Of a stretch of 9,800 nucleotides of DNA, positions 1-7,500 are shown one piece after another. Position 1 is the first letter of the stretch. Every line of letters begins with the position of its first letter. Under the pieces are notes generated by a model. That model saw only the letters and a program-made list of their open reading frames with translations. It made no database searches and was not told where the DNA came from. The position numbers and the translations under genes were made by a program. Source of the DNA: Clostridiales bacterium (GTDB taxonomy: Bacteria > Bacillota > Clostridia > Oscillospirales > Acutalibacteraceae); the NCBI GenBank assembly GCA_021202245.1, contig JAJQDK010000014.1, positions 1 to 9,800 on the forward strand. The letters run 5' to 3'.

Positions 1-49
1 ACTCACTCCACACTACCCACTAAACACTAAACACTAAGCACTACCCACT
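1..49. repeat. Heptanucleotide tandem repeat, about 7 units, cut by window edge
   Basis: The sequence falls into seven 7-base units that mostly end in CACT: actcact, ccacact, acccact, aaacact, aaacact, aagcact, acccact. The phase breaks after base 49 (gaccgcc). No reading frame or structure explains it. It may extend left of the window. Its function is unknown; it is a candidate for slippage variation. Confidence 0.75.
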
Positions 50-77
50 GACCGCCGCTACGAAACGACTTATGATT

Positions 78-93
78 ATACGCTTGTACACAG
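78..93. repeat. Left arm of a 16-bp inverted repeat (partner at 9658-9673)
   Basis: The 16 bases atacgcttgtacacag are the exact reverse complement of bases 9658-9673. The arms lie outside every gene in the window, one on each side. Beyond the 16 bp the match soon decays. The arms could be copies of a dispersed intergenic repeat or the ends of an old mobile segment; no transposase is present. Confidence 0.6.
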
Positions 94-109
94 TGGTAAG
101 CAGTGCGAT

Positions 110-128
110 ATATTTAATGATTAAATAT
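110..128. repeat. AT-rich palindrome upstream of the reductase promoter
   Basis: ATATTTAA and TTAAATAT form a perfect 8-base inverted repeat around TGA. It lies about 85 bases upstream of the predicted -35 box of the reductase gene. It could be an operator or simply an AT-rich dyad, and nothing in the sequence decides between these. Confidence 0.35.
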
Positions 129-212
129 GTGGCTTGTATAACGATGAAAGGCAAAAAATATTGCACGACCGTATACAAAGCAATGCGAAAGATACCGATT
201 TAAAAATTTTTC

Positions 213-240
213 TTTACAAGCGGCAAAACGGTGGTAAAAT
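213..240 (+). promoter_or_regulatory. Predicted sigma-A promoter of the reductase gene
   Basis: TTTACA (213-218, one mismatch to TTGACA) is followed after 16 bases by TAAAAT (235-240, one mismatch to TATAAT). A TGG directly before the -10 gives an extended -10 element. Transcription would begin near 247, leaving a leader of about 43 bases before the start codon at 290. Confidence 0.6.
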
Positions 241-289
241 AAATTCAGCGGATACATTAAGTACGGCAAACGATTTTTGAGGTGACACA

Positions 290-1027
290 ATGAAAAATGT
301 TCTGATAACCGGCGGCAGCGGTGGAATAGGCTCCGCCCTGTGCGTTGGATTTGCCCAAGCAGGCTGTAATGTGGCAATTAACTGCAACACAAACAAGGCA
401 GGCGCCGACAGGCTGGCAAAAATATTGAGCGAAAGCTACGGCGTGAGCGCCCTTGCGGTGCAGGCTGACGTGAGAAATCGGCAGGCAGTAGACGAAATGT
501 TTGATGTAATCGACAGCACCCTGGGCTCGGTGGATGTGCTTGTGAACAACGCAGGCATTGCTCAGCAAAAGCTGTTTTGCGATATTACAGAGCAGGACTG
601 GAGAAATATGCTCGGCGTGAACCTCGACGGCGTGTTTAACTGCACTCAGGAGGCGCTGAAACGTTATATGCTAAAGGCTCATAAAGGCGTGATTTTGAAT
701 ATCAGCTCAATGTGGGGTCAGACGGGAGCGTCCTGCGAGGTGCATTACAGCGCCGCAAAAGCGGCGGTAATCGGGCTGACAAAGGCGCTTGCCAAGGAGG
801 TGGGCTTGTCCGGCATCAGGGTGAACTGCATCTGCCCCGGAGTTGTGCAGACAGATATGATGAAAAGCTTTGACGCGCAGACAATAAACGAATTGAAGGC
901 GGAAGCCGCGCTTAATATGCTCGGCACGCCGAAGGATATTGCGGATTCGGCTGTGTTTTTGTGCAGTGAAAAAGCGAGGTTCATCACAGGTCAGGTGCTT
1001 GGCGTCAACGGCGGATTTGTCATTTAG
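290..1027 (+). CDS. Short-chain dehydrogenase/reductase, FabG-like; probably EF-P 5-aminopentanone reductase (YmfI type)
   Basis: A 245-residue cytoplasmic classical SDR of normal length. Visible motifs are the dinucleotide-binding TGGSGGIG (7-14), D60, NNAG (86-89), N111, and the catalytic Ser140, Tyr153 and Lys157 (YSAAK), ending in the usual TGQVLGVNGGF tail. These make it an active NAD(P)H-dependent carbonyl reductase. The stretch ISSMWGQTGASCEVHYSAAK resembles, from memory, the YmfI family, which reduces the 5-aminopentanone modification on elongation factor P in Firmicutes. FabG (3-oxoacyl-ACP reductase) is the alternative, but no fatty-acid genes are adjacent. No efp gene is in view either. 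The start is supported by GAGGTG at 279-284, five bases upstream of ATG. It appears monocistronic, with its own promoter and terminator, and is unrelated to the convergent pilus operon. SDR assignment is certain; the exact substrate is not. Confidence 0.93.
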   Translation: MKNVLITGGSGGIGSALCVGFAQAGCNVAINCNTNKAGADRLAKILSESYGVSALAVQADVRNRQAVDEMFDVIDSTLGSVDVLVNNAGIAQQKLFCDITEQDWRNMLGVNLDGVFNCTQEALKRYMLKAHKGVILNISSMWGQTGASCEVHYSAAKAAVIGLTKALAKEVGLSGIRVNCICPGVVQTDMMKSFDAQTINELKAEAALNMLGTPKDIADSAVFLCSEKARFITGQVLGVNGGFVI

Positions 1028-1118
1028 GCAGCTTGAGCAATGTTATACCGCTGCGGACGTTCTGTGAATTTCTCTTTTCATCACAACAGAAGCTACGGCA
1101 TTCTATTATGTAAAAATC

Positions 1119-1148
1119 AAAAAGGCCTCCGAGCGGAGGTCTTTTTTT
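1119..1148. terminator. Bidirectional intrinsic terminator between convergent operons
   Basis: AGGCCTCC (1123-1130), loop GAGC, GGAGGTCT (1135-1142) form an 8-bp stem with one G-U pair. It is followed by a run of T (1142-1148) on the plus strand and preceded by a run of A (1119-1123), which becomes the U tract on the minus strand. It can therefore end both the reductase transcript and the pilus operon, whose last stop codon lies about 30 bases away. Confidence 0.9.
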
Positions 1149-1178
1149 ATGTCAGTGTTTTAAATTTTTTAGTATTTA

Positions 1179-1997
1179 TCAGTCTTTGCGTTCGCAGATT
1201 ACGTAGTATCTGCTGCTGCCGCCGTTGATGCAGGTGAGCATAGTCAGCATATCCTCACCCTCGGTGATGAAAATTCCCTGCGCCTCATCGGGAGCGTGAA
1301 CCTCGGTGCGAACAACCTCGTATTCAAGGGTTTCCCAATAATTGGTAACAGTCACCTCGTCGCCGATTTGCAGGTTTCGCAGATTGTCAAAGAAAATTCT
1401 GCCTATGTAGCCTGTATGCCCGGCAAGCACGGTGTTTGTGCTTTCGCCGCGCGTAGGCTGGGAGGTGTAGGTCAAATGCGCCGCGCCGTAGCTCATTGTG
1501 GAGTTGTTGGCGCCGAGATAAATCGGGAGCTTCATATCAATAGTGGGTGTGGAAACATAGCCGTATATGCCGTTGTAAATGCCGTAATCCGCAAGGTTCA
1601 AGGAAGCTTGGGTGTAGGAGTAATTGCTGACAAGCAGCTTGTTTTGATTTACCTTGAGGTTTTCATTGTATGCAAGGCTGTCCTCAAGCAAACGGTCAAG
1701 GTCTGCCTGAAAGTACAGAGGATTGTCCGAGGTGCGGTTGCCGTCCTCATCAATCGGGTAGCCCTCGTCGTCAATCTCGCCGTTATTCAGGGCGTCCTCA
1801 TAGGAACCGTCGGCGATGTTTGCGATTCTCTCATCAAACTCATCAGCTTCTACTGCTGCAATCAGCTTTCCGATAAAGTTTGACATCCGCGGAAACAGCA
1901 CCCGCGCAAGCCCCACGGCAAGCATTGCTACCGCAATTCTGAAAACTACCCTTTTCCACCTTTTGTCAAGCCTTTTATTCTCCGCTTTCGCTTTCAC
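1179..1997 (-). CDS. Second sortase of the pilus operon, divergent class C-like, lid-less
   Basis: The reading frame is open from an ATG at 2045, but the best start is GTG at 1997, six bases after the perfect site GGAGGGGG (2004-2011). This gives 272 residues and a 23-base overlap with the upstream sortase gene. The ATGs at 2045 and 2021 have no ribosome binding site. Seen: a basic N-terminus, one membrane segment (about 17-35), then an acidic linker and a sortase beta-barrel with catalytic His194 (AGHTGY), Cys256 (MLTC) and Arg263. Unlike its neighbour it has no DPF/DPW lid, no TPYG after the cysteine and no C-terminal membrane segment; it ends nine residues after the arginine. It is a membrane-anchored extracellular transpeptidase. 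A role in attaching the finished pilus or adding the adhesin is inference. Confidence 0.9.
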   Translation of the reverse strand: MKAKAENKRLDKRWKRVVFRIAVAMLAVGLARVLFPRMSNFIGKLIAAVEADEFDERIANIADGSYEDALNNGEIDDEGYPIDEDGNRTSDNPLYFQADLDRLLEDSLAYNENLKVNQNKLLVSNYSYTQASLNLADYGIYNGIYGYVSTPTIDMKLPIYLGANNSTMSYGAAHLTYTSQPTRGESTNTVLAGHTGYIGRIFFDNLRNLQIGDEVTVTNYWETLEYEVVRTEVHAPDEAQGIFITEGEDMLTMLTCINGGSSRYYVICERKD

Positions 1998-2931
1998 GGT
2001 ACTCCCCCTCCGCTTCCTCATCAGAGCTTTTGTCCGAAGCGGCATTCGGCTTTACGCCGTCAGCCGACTTTTTGCGTGACCTTTTTACTGCAAAAATCAC
2101 GATAAATATAACCAAAGCTACAAATCCGACTATTATCGCAGCAGTCGCCCAATACGGAATTTTATAGCCGAAAAAGTACAGATATCCGCCGCCCGTAGAC
2201 AGGGTTTTAACTCCGCCGTCGTAGGTTTCCTCATCATAATCAGCCCTTGTTCCTCTGACAAGCAGGCGATGCGTGTTCACTCCGTAGGGCGTGCAGGTGA
2301 GCAGGGTCACATAGTCCTCGCCCTCGGTAATGCGCAAATCCTCGGTTTCCTCCGGCAGCACAACCTTGATTTGGTCAACCTCATATTTCAGCGTTTCATT
2401 AAGCACGTGAATATAGAACACATCTCCAACTTCGAGGTCGGTCAGATAGTCAAAAAAGGTTTCGCCGGGGTAGCCCGTATGCGCCGAAATAACTGCGTGA
2501 GTGCTTTCGCCGCCGACAGGCAGCGAGGTGTTTTGCAGATGCCCGGCTCCCTTGTCGAGGATGTCGCTGCTCGTTCCGTGATATATGGGCAGATAGACGT
2601 TGATTTTCGGAATATCAACGTAGCCGATAAGTCCGTTTGAGTCAACATCTAACGCCTGCTCATAATCTGCGCCGATTTTCTCATAAGCCGACTCATCAAA
2701 CGGGTCGGTGAGAATCACGTTGTCGGTCAGGCTGCTGTTGTAGGTTTCTGCGCTGTCGAACAAATCGGAAATTCTGAGATCATCCATTGCGTCAACCATG
2801 GAATCATACAGCGAAGCATTGCTGCGTGCAGCGTTATTGTTGATTATTGAGCTGACAAGCGGATAGCTCAGCACACCGATGCCCACTGCGAACATCAGCA
2901 CGATGGCGGTAATAACAAGCTTTCGTTTCAT
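1975..2931 (-). CDS. Class C (pilin-polymerising) sortase
   Basis: The protein is 318 residues from ATG 2931, chosen because AAAGGA (2939-2944) is seven bases upstream; an in-frame ATG two codons earlier (2937) is too close to that site. Numbering here is from 2937. An N-terminal membrane segment (about 6-28) is followed by the lid motif DPF (78-80), the barrel core with LPIYHGTS, catalytic His153 (AHTGYPG), Cys215 (TLLTCTPYG) and Arg224 (NTHRLLVRG), and a C-terminal membrane segment (about 264-284) with a charged, Ser/Glu-rich tail. This is the full class C layout: two anchors, a flexible lid over the active site and the TLxTC signature. Such enzymes cleave LPXTG-like signals and join pilin subunits through a lysine. 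It lies downstream of the backbone pilin, past a strong hairpin, and upstream of the overlapping second sortase. The assignment is very firm. Confidence 0.95.
   Translation of the reverse strand: MKRKLVITAIVLMFAVGIGVLSYPLVSSIINNNAARSNASLYDSMVDAMDDLRISDLFDSAETYNSSLTDNVILTDPFDESAYEKIGADYEQALDVDSNGLIGYVDIPKINVYLPIYHGTSSDILDKGAGHLQNTSLPVGGESTHAVISAHTGYPGETFFDYLTDLEVGDVFYIHVLNETLKYEVDQIKVVLPEETEDLRITEGEDYVTLLTCTPYGVNTHRLLVRGTRADYDEETYDGGVKTLSTGGGYLYFFGYKIPYWATAAIIVGFVALVIFIVIFAVKRSRKKSADGVKPNAASDKSSDEEAEGEYRESESGE
2004..2011 (-). promoter_or_regulatory. Ribosome binding site fixing the GTG start of the second sortase
   Basis: On the minus strand GGAGGGGG stands six bases before GTG at 1997. It lies inside the last codons of the preceding sortase gene, which suggests translational coupling. 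It is the only Shine-Dalgarno-like sequence correctly spaced to any candidate start of this reading frame. Confidence 0.75.
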
Positions 2932-2954
2932 TAGCATTTCCTTTACACAAAAGG

Positions 2955-2976
2955 GGGGATGCGGCTGCGCATCCCC
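2955..2976 (-). terminator. GC-rich hairpin between pilin and sortase genes, likely attenuator or mRNA stabiliser
   Basis: GGGGATGCG and CGCATCCCC form a perfect 9-bp stem around a 4-base loop in the gap between the pilin stop (3032) and the sortase start. On the transcribed (minus) sense the stem is followed by CCTTTTGTG, only four T residues, so termination would be partial. This would lower sortase expression relative to pilin or protect the pilin mRNA 3' end. Confidence 0.65.
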
Positions 2977-3031
2977 TCAAAGTGTTTTACCAAGGTTGAA
3001 TTTACAATTCAGCCTGCATAAATGTTTGAAA

Positions 3032-4504
3032 TTATTTTGCTGCGTTCTTCTTTCTCATTACAACCACGAGGAGGACACCTGCGCAAGCGATAAGTGCAAT
3101 ACCGCTGATTGTAAAGAGCAATGTTCCTACGCCGCCTGTCTGGGGAACGGTGATGGGTGTGTTTGCGATTGAGATTGAAGATACAGCCTTATCTGCTGTA
3201 ATTGTGTAGCCGTTTGCAGCTGATGAGTCTTCTGTTACTTCTGCGGCTGCTGTTGTAACCTCATAAACAGTTGTGGAAAGAACATAGCCTGTGGGCGCTG
3301 CTGTTTCCTTGATGTAGTAGGTTGTGTTGTCGTCAAACTGATATGTTGCGCCGTTTGCGTCAACAAAGGTTGCAACACCGTCGGAGCCTGATTTTGCTGT
3401 TGCTACAGCGTTTGTGCATTCAGCGTCTGTGTATGCTGTGAACTCAGCATTTTCAAGAACTTTGCTTGAATCTGTGGAGTCATACTTGAGAGCCTCAATG
3501 CTTACTGTGAATACTACTACCTTGTTGCCGGGAACATTTGTTACAGCTGCCTGACCGTAGCCTTTGTAATCAAGAGTTACCTCGTTGGGGTTGCCGGGGT
3601 TGCCGACAACTGCATTTTCGTTTACTGTTGCGCTGTAAGTAACTACGATTTCGCTTCCCTTGTAGAAGTCAGAGGTTGAAGCAAGGAAGCTGTCTGTAAG
3701 AGTAACTGTGATAACTGTGTTGTTGTCGCTGTCAGTTGAAGTTGCAACTGTGTAATCTGTGTCTGCTGCAAGAGCTGTGCTGTCAAGAGCAACTGCAAGT
3801 GAGCCGTCTGTGTAGGTAAGACCCTCGCTCATTGTATCTGTGATTACATAAGAGGAGATAGGAGTATCTTCTGAACCGGTAACGTCTGATACGAGCTTAA
3901 AGTTTACTGTGTTGCCAACGCCCTCTGTTGTGTAGTTTGCATTGTCGCCGTCAACGATTGACTTTGTTATCACAACCGAGCCGTTGTCAACCTTTGAGCC
4001 TGCATTAACAGAAACTGCTGTGTTTCCCCAAGTGGCTGTTGCTGTGTCATATTCGGGAACTGTTACGAGTGAGTTAGCTACCTTCTTAACTGTTGAGGGA
4101 TAACTTGTGCATTTAACATAGTAGATACCGGAATCAACGCTTAATACCTTTGAATCTTCGGCGGATGTGTCAAATTTACCTACGCTTGTGCCGAGATCAG
4201 CTGTGGCTGCTGCATCGCAGGCAGCGATGATTGCTGCGGACTTTGTTGTTGAAGCATCAACTGTGTTCAATGCCGAAACAACATCTGCATCTGTTGCTGC
4301 TGCGGTAACTGCGCCTGTTTCGGTGTCAACAGTAGCAAGCTGATAAACCTCAAAGGTGTAGCCTGTTTTTGTTGCGCCGCTGTCGTCAGTGCAGGTGAGT
4401 GTGATTGTGCTGTTTACCGTTGCTGCGCTTGCGGAGAACGGAATCATTAAAGCGACCATCATTACAGCGAGAAGCGCCGCAAAAAATGTTTTTGTTTTTT
4501 TCAT
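3032..4504 (-). CDS. Major (backbone) pilin, LPXTG-type, with isopeptide-forming fimbrial domains
   Basis: A 490-residue secreted pilin subunit. A signal peptide (1-28, ending SASA-A) precedes three domains. D1 (about 30-175) ends in W159-x4-V-x-V-NAGSK171, which looks like a degenerate WxxxVxVYPK pilin motif, so K171 is the candidate linkage lysine (K181 is the alternative). D2 (about 175-325) matches the isopeptide-forming fimbrial D2 type, with K181, D223 and N307 as the likely triad. D3 (about 326-450) is a SpaA/Cna-B fold with K340, E400 (IKETAAPTGY) and N448 (IANTP). The sorting signal is VPQTG (453-457), then a hydrophobic helix and RKKNAAK. AAAGGA at 4513-4518 is eight bases before ATG. 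It follows the adhesin gene by 69 bases with no convincing terminator, so they are probably co-transcribed. Size and architecture are normal for a backbone pilin. Confidence 0.94.
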   Translation of the reverse strand: MKKTKTFFAALLAVMMVALMIPFSASAATVNSTITLTCTDDSGATKTGYTFEVYQLATVDTETGAVTAAATDADVVSALNTVDASTTKSAAIIAACDAAATADLGTSVGKFDTSAEDSKVLSVDSGIYYVKCTSYPSTVKKVANSLVTVPEYDTATATWGNTAVSVNAGSKVDNGSVVITKSIVDGDNANYTTEGVGNTVNFKLVSDVTGSEDTPISSYVITDTMSEGLTYTDGSLAVALDSTALAADTDYTVATSTDSDNNTVITVTLTDSFLASTSDFYKGSEIVVTYSATVNENAVVGNPGNPNEVTLDYKGYGQAAVTNVPGNKVVVFTVSIEALKYDSTDSSKVLENAEFTAYTDAECTNAVATAKSGSDGVATFVDANGATYQFDDNTTYYIKETAAPTGYVLSTTVYEVTTAAAEVTEDSSAANGYTITADKAVSSISIANTPITVPQTGGVGTLLFTISGIALIACAGVLLVVVMRKKNAAK

Positions 4505-4573
4505 AGTTTTAGTCCTTTCATATAATAATAAATATATTGGTTTTATTTTTAAGCTGTGAAGCTATGAATTTAA

Positions 4574-7500
4574 TCAGCGGTCGGAGTAATGCTTAAATCC
4601 ATATCTGCGCTGCTTTCTGCGGAAGAGGTAATAGCCTGCGCTTGAGAGTGCGCCCAAGCCGATAACTCTGAACATCATATCTCCGCTGTAATCACCCGAC
4701 TTAGGCATTGTAACGGTTGCATCCTGATAGGTGTAGGTTACATTGTAGGAGCCGGACTGCGGAAGCGTGAAGTAGGTTACGGTTGAGTTGATTGTGTAGC
4801 CGGTGGGAGCTTTGGTTTCCTTAATTGCATACCACTGAGCCGATGTACCGGCGTTATTGTTGGTGAATACAGCAAGGTCTGTGAAGCTTACAGAGCCCGA
4901 TGAGTCCGTAGTCTTGCTACCAACCTCGGTTCCTTTGCTGACATCTGCGTTGTTGCCGCTTACCTTATAGAGGGTAAACTCTGCGCCGCTTACGTAGCTG
5001 CCGGAATTACTCTTCTTCTCCACCTTAACAGAGCCGAGATGATAGTTGTTAAACTCTACGTCGCTTGCCGAAATTGCGCTTGTGCCGTTAATTGCATTGG
5101 CTGCCGTTGCATAGTAAACTATGCTTGTTACCTCAACGGGAGTTGCGCTGTGGTCAACGGTTACTACGGCATAGTATTTTGTGCTGTCATAGCTGTAGGT
5201 TGAGCCGCCGTTATTGGTTTCGGCAATTTCATAATAATACTTAACAGTACCCTTGGACGCATCATACTTGTACTCGTCAATGCTTGTAAACGAAACTGAC
5301 TTGCCGTCGTTTGTAGCTGTTTGAGTAACACCGCCGCTCTTAGTTACGAGGCTTGAGCCGCTTACTTCCATTTCAGTCAGCGTAAACTCAAACGTATTAA
5401 CATCGGGGGCAGCGTTGTCAAGGAGCTTAACTGCCTCAAGGTTAGCCGTAGCGCTGTCCTTGTCAATCTTAATATTAACAAAGCTTGCTTTTGCAGTTGA
5501 GTCCTTTGTAACATCACCCTCAATTACATTTTCAACAGTTGTGTAATCGCTGTCGGCGGTTTCCGTGATTTTGTACTTAGCGTCTGCCGGAATACCCTCA
5601 AAGGTTACGGACTCGCCGCCCTTAAGAGTGAACACGCCGTTTGCTGCGGTTGCAGTTGTGTTTCCTTTACTGTAATCAAGGTTATAGGTACTATAGGTTT
5701 TTCCGCCGTCAAGGCTTATCTCAATTGTAAAGGTAAAGTCCCTGTCATTCAGCTCTGTTGTGCCGTTAGTGTCATAAGCGGTTTTGCTTACGGTAAGACT
5801 GCCGACATTCGTGCTGTTTACAAATTCAACGGTGTAGTTTGTTTCATAATCACCTGATGTGTCGTATTGACTGTTCAGGAATCGGAATACATCTGTTGCC
5901 GTGCCGGTGCCGGAAACTGTTTCACTGGTTATGTTATCCGTAACAGTGTAGGTTGAGCTGTAGGTAAAGTAGCTGTTATTAGCGCTCTCCGTTACCTTTA
6001 GATATTTACCCGTATCTGTAGGATTTGTGTAGGTTACGGTAGAGCCGTTTTGCATATTGTTTTGTGTCTTCTTATTGTTCAGAGTGCCTGTGCTTGTATC
6101 ACTGTCCCAAACAATGAAGGTAAAGCTTTCGCTGCTGAGCAAGTCGCTGAATCCGTCATTCAGTTCTGAGGAGTCTACAGTCTTTTCAACAGTGAGCGTA
6201 TTGTCGAGGGTGTAGTTTTTAAAGGTAACGCCCAGGTCATAGGAACCATCGGAACCGGCTGTCAGAGCAGTGCCGTTTGTTCCGGCTGTCAAATCAGCAT
6301 ATGTCGGATAAACGGTTACTGCATCTACACACATCATAGTGTTTGTAGTAAGCACTCTAACATTTATATAATACGAACTGCCGTCATAAGTATAGGCAAG
6401 GCTGTCGCTGCTGCTCGAGGACTCGTAAACTTTATACCTGAAATTATATCTCCAATTTTTATTTAAATCGGCAAATTTATATGTCAGAGTATCAAATGTA
6501 ACAGTTCCGTCGGCAGCGTTTTTAACTGTTGAAACTTCAGCGTCGTCGGAGCCGTCATCGTTAACCTGAACAAGCTTGAATGTAAAGTCATTGCCCTTTA
6601 ATCCGGTTGTGGCATCGTCAAGGGTTTTGTGCGCCTTGAGCTGCACGGTAACGTCGGATTCATCAATCTGACGGTTTGTAAAGGCGCTTGCCGTGTTTGT
6701 TCCGACTGTACCTGTAGTGTTGGATGAGCTTTGAAGCAAATATCCGCTCTTGGAATCCTCTGTTATGCTATAAGTTGCGCCTACCGGCAAGCCTAAAATT
6801 GTAACGGTTTCGCCTGCGCTGACGGTGATTGATCCGTCGGTAGAGGTTTGTTCGTTGCCGCTGCCGTCCGTATAGGTCAGGTCATAATATTGATAATCGG
6901 TGCCGCCGGCAAGGTCAATGCCGACTTTAAACGTAAACGTATCGGTTGACGTGTTGTTTATATTGGTTCCGCTGCTGTCCTCAACATTCTTTGTGAGGGT
7001 GAGGTCTGAGGTTTTTACCTTGTTGGTATATGACAACAGATAGTCAACGTTTGAGCCGTCGTCGTTTTTAAGCGTAAAATTGCCCGTAGCCAAGCTGTTG
7101 GTGCCTGAGTTTATCGTTGTGTTTGTAGCATCGTTCTTTAATACCCACGAGGTATCATAAGAAAGGTTGCTTAACGTGCCGTCTATGCTTTCCGTTACGG
7201 TCATAACGCTTCCGGTATCAAAGGCACTGACAAAATCCGCACTTTCACTGTCTTTCAATGTGAATTTTGAATTGCTTAGGCTTTCCGTAGAGGTTGCTCC
7301 GCTTTGGTCTTTATATGTATAGCTTGCTGTCGAAGAGCTGCCGTCGTCGGTAACAGCGTAGCTGAATTCGGCGTCGCTCTTGATTGCAGAAGCCATACCT
7401 ATGCTTTTAACAGCCGAGGTGTCTACGGTTTTATCAACCTCAAGCTCGTTTGTTACAGGGGTCATAGTAAAGCTTACCGAGAAGTTAGACTCAATCAAGC

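Noticed and set aside
1..49. CRISPR array
   Set aside because: The repeat unit is only 7 bases with no spacers; it is a simple tandem repeat.
290..1027. Reductase as part of the pilus system
   Set aside because: It is convergent to the pilus operon, separated by a bidirectional terminator, and its family has no role in pilus assembly.
1296..1883. 195-codon plus-strand frame
   Set aside because: It lies wholly antisense to the second sortase, whose catalytic motifs are intact, and has no ribosome site or recognisable features.
4505..4573. Possible terminator between adhesin and pilin genes
   Set aside because: Only a 4-bp AGCT/AGCT stem is present near an A/T-rich stretch; too weak to end transcription, so the genes are taken as one operon.
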